Below, piece after piece: positions 8,062-16,903 of a stretch of DNA of 32,485 nt. The position numbers were made by a program, and so were the translations under genes. Position 1 is the stretch's first letter. Each line of letters starts with the position of its first letter. Origin of the DNA: Mesorhizobium intechi (GTDB taxonomy: Bacteria > Pseudomonadota > Alphaproteobacteria > Rhizobiales > Rhizobiaceae); the NCBI RefSeq assembly GCF_002879535.1, contig NZ_PNOT02000048.1, positions 1 through 32,485 of the forward strand, written 5' to 3'. Under the pieces are notes generated by a model, which was given only the letters and a program-made list of their open reading frames with translations, had not been told where the DNA came from and did not search any database.

Positions 8062-8813
8062 CCGGCTGGGCAGGTCGTCGCGGGCGCGACATCGGAGGCC
8101 TTGAGGCGGGCCACGGTCGATTTCAGTGGCACCTCACCTTGCCCGCGAAACGTCTCGCTCATGATCAGGTCGGGCAGCGGCAGCCGCCGACCCCAGCCAT
8201 GCGTCTCCAGGTCTGGTTTGGATGCGAACTCGGAAACGCGGCCGACGCAGAGATAGGCGACGGGCGTCACATGCTCGGGAATGGACAGCAGGCTCTTCAA
8301 CGCTTGCGGCTCAATGATACTGACCCAGCCGACGCCAACGCCTTCGGCACGCGCGGCCAGCCAGAAATTCTGCACCGCGCAGACCGTGCTGTAGAGATCC
8401 ATCTCCGGATTGTGCCAGCGGCCCAGCGGCGAACCCTGCGAGCGCTGGCGGTCGCAGGTGATGCAGATGTTGACGGCGCTTTCGCAGATACCTTCGAGCT
8501 TCAGCTTGCGGTAGAGCGCCTGTCGTTCCTCCTCGATTTCAGGCAGTTCCTGTTCGCGCGCGGCCAGGAACAGGTCACGCACATCCCCCCGTCGCGCGGC
8601 GTCGCGGATGACGATGAAATTCCACGGCTGCATGAAGCCGACCGACGGCGCATGATGAGCGGCAAGCAGAAGCCGGGCCAGCACCTCGTCGTCGAGCGCG
8701 TCGGGCAGGAAGTGGCTGCGCACGTCGCGCCGGGTGAACATGGCGCGGTAAACCGCGTCGCGCGCCATCTGGTCAAATCCATCGCCCATCGGAGCGGTCA
8801 TGTGTTCCGGCAT
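7914..8813 (-). CDS. bluB: 5,6-dimethylbenzimidazole synthase (BluB) with C-terminal extension
   Basis: The 299-residue protein is a flavin-destroying nitroreductase-fold enzyme that converts reduced FMN to 5,6-dimethylbenzimidazole, the lower ligand of B12. BluB features include the N-terminal FTRRDVRSHFLPDAL (26-40), HAPSVGFMQPWNFIVI (54-69), NPEMDLYSTVCAVQNFWLAA (135-154) and GVGWVSII (160-167), whose serine S165 corresponds to the conserved active-site serine. The family normally ends shortly after the RLPLPDLI segment (~residue 217). Here the frame runs about 75 residues further as low-complexity sequence, and its last 49 codons are antisense to the neighbouring membrane gene. AGGGG precedes the start. 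A cobalamin riboswitch upstream implies repression by B12. Confidence 0.92.
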   Translation of the reverse strand: MPEHMTAPMGDGFDQMARDAVYRAMFTRRDVRSHFLPDALDDEVLARLLLAAHHAPSVGFMQPWNFIVIRDAARRGDVRDLFLAAREQELPEIEEERQALYRKLKLEGICESAVNICITCDRQRSQGSPLGRWHNPEMDLYSTVCAVQNFWLAARAEGVGVGWVSIIEPQALKSLLSIPEHVTPVAYLCVGRVSEFASKPDLETHGWGRRLPLPDLIMSETFRGQGEVPLKSTVARLKASDVAPATTCPAGQFVAPAVPQREPPKEASALSFNSLNFDDASASLMSQAGSGTWPAMVLK

Positions 8814-8847
8814 CGCTCGTCCCCTTGCGATTGCAATTGTTTCACAC

Positions 8848-8895
8848 CATCAGAGCACACCTCGTGCGTCGCAGTGGACGCACGTTGCTCTGATG
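8848..8895 (-). promoter_or_regulatory. Long stem-loop in the bluB leader (possible riboswitch expression platform)
   Basis: CATCAGAGCA (8848-8857) pairs with TGCTCTGATG (8886-8895), and inside it CGTGCGTC (8863-8870) pairs with GACGCACG (8877-8884) around a six-base loop. It lies between the riboswitch aptamer and the bluB Shine-Dalgarno sequence. No T-run follows on the reverse strand, so a simple intrinsic terminator is not supported. It could be a structural element that changes ribosome access or a Rho-dependent pause site. That role is inferred from position only. Confidence 0.55.
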
Positions 8896-8919
8896 CCAGC
8901 CGCCTGACCATGCGGATGA

Positions 8920-9085
8920 CGATGCCTGCCAGGCCGGTCTTCTGGCTCGGGATCAACCCGCGTCCGGTGCCTTCCCGTCATCGACAGTGGCACTTACCGG
9001 CGCGGTCCCCCTCACAGCGTTGGGCACGCCACGGAATTCAACCGTGTTCCCGATTCTCCCGCTTGCGGCGGGCACCAGGCAGTGG
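8920..9085 (-). ncRNA. Cobalamin (adenosylcobalamin-class) riboswitch upstream of bluB
   Basis: Read on the reverse strand, the conserved cobalamin aptamer blocks occur in the correct order. TGCCTG (9081-9076) forms the 5' P1 strand, and a P2-like hairpin CCCGC/GCGGG lies at 9072-9058. GGGAACACGG begins at 9051, GCCACTG is at 8991-8985, GGGAAGGC at 8976-8969, and the B12 box AGCCAGAAGACCGGCCTGGC starts at 8947 and runs into CAGGCA, which closes P1. Only the third-line details (one or two B12-box positions) depart from consensus. The element ends about 110 nt before the bluB start codon. The expected behaviour, from known family members, is to lower bluB expression when B12 is plentiful. Confidence 0.93.
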
Positions 9086-9215
9086 CGATGACCTTACGCC
9101 GAAGCCTCGGCTGCGCCAATCCCCGCAGCGACGCCAATGGACGCAGGCTCGATTTTCCCCAGCCATCGAGCCGCAATGCATGGCCATCGCGGCCCCGGGG
9201 CACTAGATAGGAAGC

Positions 9216-10142
<927 letters not shown>

Positions 10143-10397
10143 ATGATGGCTGGTGAAACCAACGAAGACGTCAAGGCGATGAGCTTCGAGCAGGCACTCG
10201 ACGCGCTGGAGAAGATCGTCGATGATCTGGAGCGTGGCGACGTGCCGCTCGACCAGTCGATCAAGATCTACGAGCGCGGCGAGGCGCTGAAGGCGCATTG
10301 CGACCGGCTGCTGAAGGCCGCCGAGGACAAGGTCGAGAAGATCAGGCTGTCGCGCGACGGCAAGCCGGTCGGAACCGAGCCGCTCGACGCGGACTGA
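10143..10397 (+). CDS. xseB: Exodeoxyribonuclease VII small subunit
   Basis: The 84-residue protein matches the XseB family: [20 protein letters not shown] (residues 13-32), [16 protein letters not shown] and the helix [16 protein letters not shown]. The small subunit binds XseA to form the single-strand-specific exonuclease VII. The large subunit is not in this window. The start directly follows the HDAC-family stop codon. A second in-frame ATG at 10146 gives a better Shine-Dalgarno distance and cannot be excluded. Confidence 0.95.
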   Translation: MMAGETNEDVKAMSFEQALDALEKIVDDLERGDVPLDQSIKIYERGEALKAHCDRLLKAAEDKVEKIRLSRDGKPVGTEPLDAD

Positions 10398-10494
10398 GGC
10401 ACGGAGCAGCCTACCGGTTTTGGACACGATCATGGTTGAGGATCAAACTCGTCCCGATTGAAACGGCTCCAGGACAAGAGGAGATACGGAAGCG

Positions 10495-10761
10495 ATGTGC
10501 AGAAACATCAAGACCCTGTTCAATTTTGACCCGCCGGCGACCAATGACGAAGTGCGCGACGCTGCCCTCCAGTTCGTTCGCAAGCTGAGCGGGACGACGC
10601 GGCCGTCGAAACAGAACCAGCATGCGTTCGATCACGCGGTCGAAGCCATCGCGGCATCGGCGCGCGAACTTCTCGATTCGCTCGAAACCAACCAGCATCC
10701 GCGCAACCGCGAGGAGGTGGCCGCCAAACTGCGGGCAAAGGCGGCGATCCGCTTTGCCTGA
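10495..10761 (+). CDS. DUF2277 family small protein
   Basis: The 88-residue protein starts with the hallmark of DUF2277 (MCRNIKTLFNFDPPATNDEV), followed by a helical stretch FVRKLSGTTRPSK and the C-terminal RNREEVAAKLRAKAAIRF. The early Cys-Arg-Asn-Ile is strongly conserved in the family, but no function is established. No signal peptide or membrane segment is visible, so it is probably cytoplasmic. GAGGAG precedes the ATG. It sits between xseB and the pirin gene on the same strand with its own ~100 bp leader. Confidence 0.88.
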   Translation: MCRNIKTLFNFDPPATNDEVRDAALQFVRKLSGTTRPSKQNQHAFDHAVEAIAASARELLDSLETNQHPRNREEVAAKLRAKAAIRFA

Positions 10762-10801
10762 TGCCGTCGAAGTGGCCTTCGGCCGCTGACAAGGAGAGTT
10801 C

Positions 10802-11722
10802 ATGAGCTTCTTTCCCGGGAAAGACCCTGAGGCCGGCGACGCCCTTGCCAGCGACCAGATCGAGCTGATGGTCATCCCGAACGCCAAGGACATTGGCGGC
10901 TTCGAGGTGCGTCGCGCGCTGCCGACCGCAAGGCGGCGGCTGGTCGGGCCGTTCATTTTCTTCGATCGCATGGGTCCGGCGATCCTGCGGGCGGGCCAGG
11001 CTCTCGATGTCCGTCCTCACCCGCATATCGGCCTGTCGACGGTGACGTATCTGTTCGACGGCAAGATCCGTCACCGCGATTCCCTGGGCACCGAAATGGT
11101 GATCCAGCCCGGCGACGTGAATTTGATGACCGCCGGCCGCGGCATCGTGCATTCCGAGCGCACGCCGGAGGAATTGCGCGGCGCGCCAATGTCGATCTCA
11201 GGCCTGCAGACATGGCTCGCCTTGCCCGATAGCAAGGAGGAAGTGGCGCCGGTGTTCGAGAATACCGCTGCCTTGCAGCTGCCCGAGATCGATGCCGAAG
11301 GCGTCCGCGGCCGCATCGTCATCGGCGATTTCCAGGGGTTGCGCTCCCCGGTGAGGGCCGATTCCGACACACTTTACGCGGACCTTAGGCTGGCGCCGGG
11401 CGCCAGCGTGAAGATCCCCGCCGATGCGGAAGAGCGCGCCATCTACACGCTGGAAGGCGAGGTCGCGATTTCAGGCGACGTCTTTCCGGCAGAGCGGCTC
11501 CTGGTATTCCGGCCCGGTGACGAGATCATCATATCGTCGCAAACCGGTGCGCATTTCATGCTGTTCGGCGGCGCCTCGCTTGGCTCGCAGCGCTACATCT
11601 GGTGGAATTTCGTCTCGTCGTCGAAGGAGCGCATCGAACAGGCCAAGCAGGAATGGAAGACAGGACGCTTCGATATCGTTCCTGGAGATGAGAAAGAGTT
11701 CATCCCGCTGCCGGAAAGCTGA
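10802..11722 (+). CDS. Pirin family protein
   Basis: The 306-residue protein is a bicupin. The N-terminal cupin carries the pirin metal-binding set: H73 and H75 in VRPHPHIGLSTVTYLF, and H117 and E119 in MTAGRGIVHSERTPEE. The signature KDIGGFEVRRALPTARRRLVGPF is split over residues 29-51, and PFIFFDRMGP follows. Pirins are iron-binding proteins, some with quercetin 2,3-dioxygenase activity; the physiological role in rhizobia is not known. AAGGAGAG lies directly before the start. The C-terminal cupin (residues ~190-290) is less conserved, as usual. Confidence 0.93.
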   Translation: MSFFPGKDPEAGDALASDQIELMVIPNAKDIGGFEVRRALPTARRRLVGPFIFFDRMGPAILRAGQALDVRPHPHIGLSTVTYLFDGKIRHRDSLGTEMVIQPGDVNLMTAGRGIVHSERTPEELRGAPMSISGLQTWLALPDSKEEVAPVFENTAALQLPEIDAEGVRGRIVIGDFQGLRSPVRADSDTLYADLRLAPGASVKIPADAEERAIYTLEGEVAISGDVFPAERLLVFRPGDEIIISSQTGAHFMLFGGASLGSQRYIWWNFVSSSKERIEQAKQEWKTGRFDIVPGDEKEFIPLPES

Positions 11723-11823
11723 GGAAGTCGGCGAGGGGACCTGATAGACCCTCTTCACCGACACGCATTTACTTTCGCCGGCCGGCGGCCTATCCCGCCG
11801 TTGAACAGAAGGCCTGAGCACCC

Positions 11824-13737
11824 GTGAACGCAACGCCGCATACGCCGCTACTCGACAAGGTCCGCATCCCGGCGGATCTGCGCGCGCTTGACGAGAGCGA
11901 CCTGCCGCAACTGGCGTCCGAGCTTCGCCTCGAACTGGTCGACGCCGTATCGCGCACCGGCGGCCATCTCGGCGCCGGCCTGGGCGTGGTCGAACTGACG
12001 GTGGCGCTGCATTATGTCTTCAACACCCCGGCCGACCGGTTGATCTGGGATGTCGGCCACCAGGCCTATCCGCACAAGATCCTGACCGGCCGCCGCGACC
12101 GCATCCGTACGCTGCGCCAGGAAGGTGGCCTGTCCGGCTTCACCCGACGCGCCGAGAGCGAATACGATCCCTTCGGCGCCGCACACTCCTCGACCTCTAT
12201 ATCGGCTGGCCTCGGCATGGCCGCCGCCCGCGACCTCTCCGGCGGCCGGAACAACGTCATCGCCGTCATCGGCGACGGCGCCATGTCGGCCGGCATGGCC
12301 TACGAGGCGATGAACAATGCCGGCGCGCTCGATGCCCGGCTCATCGTCATCCTCAACGACAATGATATGTCTATCGCGCCGCCCACCGGCGCCATGAGCG
12401 CCTATCTGGCGCGCCTCGCCTCCGGCAAGGCCTATACCGGCCTGCGCGACTTCGGCAAGAAGCTGACATCCTATCTCGGCAAGCGCGCCGATCGTGCGAT
12501 CACGAGGGCTGTCGAGCATGCGCGCGGCTATGTCACCGGCGGCACGCTGTTCGAGGAACTCGGTTTCTACCATATCGGTCCGATCGACGGCCACAATCTC
12601 GAACATCTGATCCCGGTGCTCAAAAACGTCCGCGACAATGGCGAAGGCCCGGTGCTGATCCATGTCGTCACCCAGAAGGGCAAGGGCTATGCGCCGGCGG
12701 AGGCGGCCGCCGACAAGTACCACGGCGTCAACAAGTTCGACGTCATCACCGGCGCGCAGGCCAAGGCGCCGGCCAACGCACCGGCCTACACCAAGGTGTT
12801 CGCCGAAAGTCTGATCCAAGAAGCCCGCGAGGACGATCGCATCGTTGCCGTCACCGCCGCCATGCCGAGTGGGACGGGCCTTGATCTGTTCGGTGAAGTG
12901 TTCCCGTCACGGACCTTCGATGTCGGCATTGCCGAACAGCATGCGGTGACCTTTGCTGCCGGTCTCGCGACCGAAGGCTACAAGCCGTTCGCGGCGATCT
13001 ATTCGACCTTTCTGCAGCGCGCCTACGACCAGGTCGTCCATGACGTCGCTATCCAGAAACTGCCGGTGCGTTTCCCGATCGATCGCGCCGGCTTCGTCGG
13101 CGCCGATGGCGCCACCCATTGCGGCGCGTTCGACACCACCTTCCTGGCAAGCCTGCCGGGCTTTGTCGTGATGGCGGCCGCCGATGAGGCGGAACTGCGC
13201 CACATGGTACGCACCGCCGCGAGTTACGATGATGGCCCGATCGCCTTCCGCTATCCGCGCGGCAACGGCGTTGGCGTCGACATGCCGGAGCGCGGCTCGG
13301 TTCTCGAACTCGGCAAGGGCCGCATCGTCAGGGAAGGCACAAAGGTGGCGCTGCTGTCCTTCGGTACGCGCTTGCAAGATTGCCTGATCGCTGCGGAGGA
13401 ACTCGGTGCGGCCGGGCTTTCCACCACGGTTGCCGATGCCCGCTTCGCCAAGCCGCTCGACGAGGATCTGATCCGCCGGCTCGCCCGCTCGCACGAAGTT
13501 CTGGTCACGGTGGAGGAGGGCGCCATCGGCGGCTTCGCCAGCCATGTGCTGCAGTTCCTTGCCCATGAAGGACTGCTGGAAAGCGGCCTGAAGGTGCGCC
13601 CGTTGGTGCTGCCCGACATATTCACCGACCACGCCAAGCCGGAGAAGATGTATGCCGATGCCGGTCTCGATGCGGCCGGCATCGTGCGAACCGTTTTCAC
13701 CGCGCTTGGGCATACGGCCCGCGCCCAGCGCGCGTGA
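11824..13737 (+). CDS. dxs: 1-deoxy-D-xylulose-5-phosphate synthase
   Basis: The 637-residue cytoplasmic transketolase-like enzyme condenses pyruvate and glyceraldehyde 3-phosphate, the first and rate-setting step of the MEP isoprenoid pathway, and also feeds thiamine and pyridoxal synthesis. It has [15 protein letters not shown] with H79, the thiamine diphosphate motif [18 protein letters not shown] starting at residue 150, [14 protein letters not shown], the cofactor-activating glutamate E371 in GIAEQHAV, and [18 protein letters not shown]. The start is GTG; it fits the family N-terminus ([14 protein letters not shown]), although the Shine-Dalgarno sequence (AGAAGG) is distant. ispH near the window end supplies the last step of the same pathway. 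Confidence 0.97.
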   Translation: MNATPHTPLLDKVRIPADLRALDESDLPQLASELRLELVDAVSRTGGHLGAGLGVVELTVALHYVFNTPADRLIWDVGHQAYPHKILTGRRDRIRTLRQEGGLSGFTRRAESEYDPFGAAHSSTSISAGLGMAAARDLSGGRNNVIAVIGDGAMSAGMAYEAMNNAGALDARLIVILNDNDMSIAPPTGAMSAYLARLASGKAYTGLRDFGKKLTSYLGKRADRAITRAVEHARGYVTGGTLFEELGFYHIGPIDGHNLEHLIPVLKNVRDNGEGPVLIHVVTQKGKGYAPAEAAADKYHGVNKFDVITGAQAKAPANAPAYTKVFAESLIQEAREDDRIVAVTAAMPSGTGLDLFGEVFPSRTFDVGIAEQHAVTFAAGLATEGYKPFAAIYSTFLQRAYDQVVHDVAIQKLPVRFPIDRAGFVGADGATHCGAFDTTFLASLPGFVVMAAADEAELRHMVRTAASYDDGPIAFRYPRGNGVGVDMPERGSVLELGKGRIVREGTKVALLSFGTRLQDCLIAAEELGAAGLSTTVADARFAKPLDEDLIRRLARSHEVLVTVEEGAIGGFASHVLQFLAHEGLLESGLKVRPLVLPDIFTDHAKPEKMYADAGLDAAGIVRTVFTALGHTARAQRA

Positions 13738-13911
13738 ATTAACATCTGGCACAGCGCGGCTGATTCAAAACCTCAAGCGCTTGAATCGATTTGCCGGCTT
13801 GATTTCGTAACGCATTGTTAACACTGCCGGTTGGCATTCTGCTTACCGTGTCCCTTGGCCGTTTCTCAACGGCGCCCTGCTAGATCGGCGTCAGGCAGGG
13901 AGACAAAGACA

Positions 13912-14199
13912 ATGAAGACGCTTCTGTGCGGCGTGGCTTTTCTGGCCATGATCGCTGCACCCGCCGCCGCCGGGACGCGCTATGATCGCAATCTCGAAAA
14001 GGCGGTGCAGGGCATCGTTGCCAGCAAGATGGGTGATATCCGCGGCGGATTTTCCTATAAGCAGGTACCGCAGCTCGTGATCCTGCCGGATCCTGTTCCG
14101 ACCCCCACCACCGAGCATCCTGCTGTGCAAGCTTCAGGGGATCGGGGCGACGGTTTGTCTCCGGCCACCGAGCGTCAGGTTTCGCGCACCATCTTCTAG
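13912..14199 (+). CDS. Small secreted protein of unknown function
   Basis: The 95-residue protein starts with a signal peptide (MKTLLCGVAFLAMIAAPAAA, cleavage after residue 20). A short mature part follows: TRYDRNLEKAVQGIVASKMG, then a Pro-rich stretch (LPDPVPTPTTEHPA), ending in ATERQVSRTIF. I do not recognise a family. The frame is open back to 13831, but GGGAG precedes ATG 13912 at a normal distance and the signal peptide begins there. Its TAG stop overlaps the TAG stop of the converging GFA gene within one CTAG (14196-14199). Confidence 0.75.
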   Translation: MKTLLCGVAFLAMIAAPAAAGTRYDRNLEKAVQGIVASKMGDIRGGFSYKQVPQLVILPDPVPTPTTEHPAVQASGDRGDGLSPATERQVSRTIF

Positions 14200-14597
14200 A
14201 ACCACATATCGCTCACGCGACGGCCGTCTCGGGGCAGGTCGTCATATGTTTCGAGACCGTCGAAATGGTCGATCGGCAGATCGGCGACCGCCTCGGGTGG
14301 CGCCAGCCTTACATTGACGGCGATGCGCGTTTGGCCAGACGCCTCTGCGCGCAAACCACGCCAGGCCAGCACGCAGGCGCAGGTCGGGCAGAACAGGATT
14401 TCGAGCGACGGACTGTCCTTTCCGGCGCGCGTGTAGCTCCCCACCGGTCCCGAAACGCGAATGCGCCTGTCGACGTAATCATAGGCCCAGAGCGCGCCAT
14501 AACGCCGGCAAAGGGTGCAGTTGCAGGCTGTGATCGGCCCGGGGTCGCCCTCCAGGGTCCAGTGGGTTGCGCCACAGTGGCAGGTTCCCGTCAGCAT
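14196..14597 (-). CDS. GFA family protein (glutathione-dependent formaldehyde-activating-like)
   Basis: The 133-residue protein shows the cysteine pattern of the GFA (Mss4-like) zinc fold: GTCHCGATHW (C6, C8), CNCTLCRRYGALWAY, and LFCPTCACVLAW. These cysteines form structural and catalytic zinc sites in Gfa. Most family members are of unknown substrate, and true formaldehyde-activating activity cannot be read from sequence. The reading frame extends far upstream, antisense to tlyA. ATG 14597 is chosen because AGGAGG lies just before it and the family's N-terminus begins there. It is divergent from tlyA. Confidence 0.9.
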   Translation of the reverse strand: MLTGTCHCGATHWTLEGDPGPITACNCTLCRRYGALWAYDYVDRRIRVSGPVGSYTRAGKDSPSLEILFCPTCACVLAWRGLRAEASGQTRIAVNVRLAPPEAVADLPIDHFDGLETYDDLPRDGRRVSDMWF

Positions 14598-14762
14598 TCG
14601 TCCTCCTGTTCCGACAATAGCGGGCTGTTCTCGTCGCCTGTCATTTTGCCGGACCTGACACGATGCACGCAAGCGGTAGCGCGGCTCGATGGGGTCGCTG
14701 CTTCTTTCCTTGTCCCGCCCCAATGTTCTTGCCTTCGCTGCCGGCTTTCGCCATGAAGGCCG

Positions 14763-15527
14763 ATGAACTCGCCTCCGCCAGCCAGCACCCGCCAGCGGCT
14801 CGACGACCTGCTCGTCCAGCGCGGCCTGTTTGCCACCCGTTCGCGTGCCCGCGACGCGGTCGAGCGCGGCACGGTGACGGTTGACGGCACCATTGCCCGC
14901 AAGCCCGGTCAGAACGTTTCGCCGCAATGCCTTGTTGCCATCGATGATCCGGCGCAAGGCTATGTCTCGCGCGCGGCGCTGAAGCTCATCGGCGGGCTCG
15001 ATTACTTCAGCCTCGATCCCGCCGGCCGCGAGGCCCTCGACATCGGCGCCTCGACAGGCGGATTCACCCAGGTGCTGCTGGAGCGTGGTGCCTCCCATGT
15101 CACCGCCATCGACGTCGGGCACGGCCAGATCCATCCCGATGTCGGCAAGGACCCGCGCGTGACGGTCATCGAGGGGCTGAATGCCCGTGACCTCACCGCC
15201 GCGGATCTTGCCGGCCGCATTCCGGGTTTCATCGTCTCCGATGTCAGCTTCATCTCGCTGAGACTGGCGCTGCCGCCAGCGCTCGCCGTCGCGAAGCCTG
15301 GTGCTGCCGCGGTCTTTCTGGTCAAGCCGCAATTCGAGGCGGGTCGCGAGGCAATCGGCAAGGGCGGCCTGTTAAAGGACCCCTTCGATGCTGCCCGTGT
15401 CGCCGGCCTGTTGCAGGACTGGCTGGACGCCGTTCCGGGCTGGCGTTCGCTCGGCCTGCATCTGTCGCCGATCGAGGGCGGCGACGGCAATCGCGAATTC
15501 CTGCTTGGTGGGATCAAGGATCGATGA
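14763..15527 (+). CDS. tlyA: TlyA-family rRNA 2'-O-methyltransferase (S4 domain plus FtsJ-like domain)
   Basis: The 254-residue protein has an N-terminal S4 RNA-binding domain (RLDDLLVQRGLFATRSRARD, then AVERGTVTVDG) and an RrmJ/FtsJ-type SAM methyltransferase domain. The latter is marked by SRAALKLIGGLDYF, the SAM loop DIGASTGGFTQVLLERGA, AIDVGHGQ, and VSDVSFISL. TlyA proteins methylate ribose hydroxyls in 16S and/or 23S rRNA; older annotations call them hemolysins. The start has only a weak GAAGG before it. Its stop overlaps the next gene's start (ATGA), so the two RNA methyltransferases are translationally coupled. Confidence 0.93.
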   Translation: MNSPPPASTRQRLDDLLVQRGLFATRSRARDAVERGTVTVDGTIARKPGQNVSPQCLVAIDDPAQGYVSRAALKLIGGLDYFSLDPAGREALDIGASTGGFTQVLLERGASHVTAIDVGHGQIHPDVGKDPRVTVIEGLNARDLTAADLAGRIPGFIVSDVSFISLRLALPPALAVAKPGAAAVFLVKPQFEAGREAIGKGGLLKDPFDAARVAGLLQDWLDAVPGWRSLGLHLSPIEGGDGNREFLLGGIKDR

Positions 15528-16762
15528 GCGCGCGCTTCACCATAGGAAAGCTTGGCGCCCAAGGCGACGGCATTGCCGAAACCGAAGGCGGCGACCTGTT
15601 CATCCCCTTCACGCTGCCCGGCGAGACGGTCACCGCCGCGCGCGAACGGGATCGTGCAGCGCTGATGGCGGTCCTGGAGGCGTCGCCGCTGCGCATCGAA
15701 CCCGCCTGCCGCCATTTCACCGAATGCGGCGGCTGTGCCCTCCAGCATTTCGAGGCCGCAGCCTATCGCCAGTGGAAACGCGACAAGGTGGTGCACGCCC
15801 TGAAGGGCATCGATTGCAGCATCGACGAATTGGTCGCCTGCGCGCCGCACACGCGCCGCCGTGTCGTGCTCGCCGCCCGGCGCGCCGAGGGGGGCATGCT
15901 GCTCGGCTTCAATCGTCACCTGTCGCCGGAAATCATTTCCATATCGGAATGCCCGATCTCGCTGCCAGCGATCGTCGCAGCACTCGATCGGTTGAGGTCG
16001 CTCGCCGATTTGATATGCGCCACCACCAAATCGTTCCGGATGGCGGTCACCATGACGGGGTCGGGCCTCGACATCGCGGTGCATGAGTCCGGCAAGCTTG
16101 GCGAACACCAGCGCCGCATCGCCTCCAACTTTGTCCTGGCGCAAGGCTTCGCCAGGCTGTCCATCGATGACGAGATCATCATCGAACCGAGGAAGCCCGT
16201 GGTCATGTTCGGCAGCGTCGCTGTCGCCGTGCCGCCCGGCGCCTTCCTGCAGGCGACCGAGGCCGCCGAGCGGGCCATGGCCGAGATCGTCGGCTCACAT
16301 CTGAAGCGAGCCAAGAAGGTCGCCGATCTTTTCGCCGGCTGCGGCAGCTTTGCCTTGCGGTTGGCCGCGAAGTCGGAAGTCCATGCGGTGGAGGGCGATG
16401 CGGCGGCTCTCTCGGCGCTCGATCGGGGGGCACGATTCGCGACCGGCCTGAAGCGGGTGACGGGCGAGCGTCGCGACCTTTTCCGCCGGCCGCTGACGTT
16501 CAAGGAGTTGAACGCCTTCGACGGCCTTGTCTTCGATCCGCCGCGCGCGGGTGCCGAGGACCAGTCGAAGCAGATCGCCCGCTCGGATGTCCCCTTCGTT
16601 GCCGCGGTGTCCTGCAATCCGGTGACGCTGGCTCGCGACCTGCGCATCCTCATCGACGGCGGCTACACCCTGAAAAGCGTGACGCCGATCGACCAGTTCC
16701 TGTGGTCGTCCCATGTCGAGGCGCTCGCCCTGTTGGAAAAGCCCAGGAAAAGGCGCGGCTGA
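15524..16762 (+). CDS. 23S rRNA (uracil-5-)-methyltransferase, RlmD/TrmA family
   Basis: The 412-residue enzyme has an N-terminal TRAM-like RNA-binding domain (IGKLGAQGDGIAE), then an iron-sulfur cluster motif C62-x5-C68-x2-C71 with the fourth cysteine at C143 (SECPIS). A SAM-binding domain follows with DLFAGCGSFALRLA (268-281), FDPPRAGA, the nucleophilic cysteine C364 in AVSCNPVTLARDL, and the general base E399 in SSHVEAL. These match RlmD/RumA (m5U1939) best, although RlmC or TrmA specificity cannot be excluded. It begins inside the tlyA stop codon and ends 141 bp before the caspase-like gene. Confidence 0.92.
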   Translation: MSARFTIGKLGAQGDGIAETEGGDLFIPFTLPGETVTAARERDRAALMAVLEASPLRIEPACRHFTECGGCALQHFEAAAYRQWKRDKVVHALKGIDCSIDELVACAPHTRRRVVLAARRAEGGMLLGFNRHLSPEIISISECPISLPAIVAALDRLRSLADLICATTKSFRMAVTMTGSGLDIAVHESGKLGEHQRRIASNFVLAQGFARLSIDDEIIIEPRKPVVMFGSVAVAVPPGAFLQATEAAERAMAEIVGSHLKRAKKVADLFAGCGSFALRLAAKSEVHAVEGDAAALSALDRGARFATGLKRVTGERRDLFRRPLTFKELNAFDGLVFDPPRAGAEDQSKQIARSDVPFVAAVSCNPVTLARDLRILIDGGYTLKSVTPIDQFLWSSHVEALALLEKPRKRRG

Positions 16763-16903
16763 GGCCGGCCAGCGATCACGTTTCGTTGAGACCGGGCGCT
16801 TCAGCCTCTCCCGGCCCAAAGCGGCCGGATTGACGCCGCAAAGCCGCCTTCTTGTACCAGCCTAGTCCGGCTGGGCGGAAGCACCGGCACTCTCACCTGA
16901 CGG

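Noticed and set aside
7266..9206. 646-codon forward open frame across the membrane gene, bluB and the riboswitch
   Set aside because: It crosses two supported genes and an RNA element in the wrong frame; Arg-rich shadow of high-GC DNA.
13826..13846. Sigma-54-like promoter (TGGCATTCTGCTTAC) before the small secreted gene
   Set aside because: The GG is present but the -12 GC is not at the required distance, so the consensus is not met.
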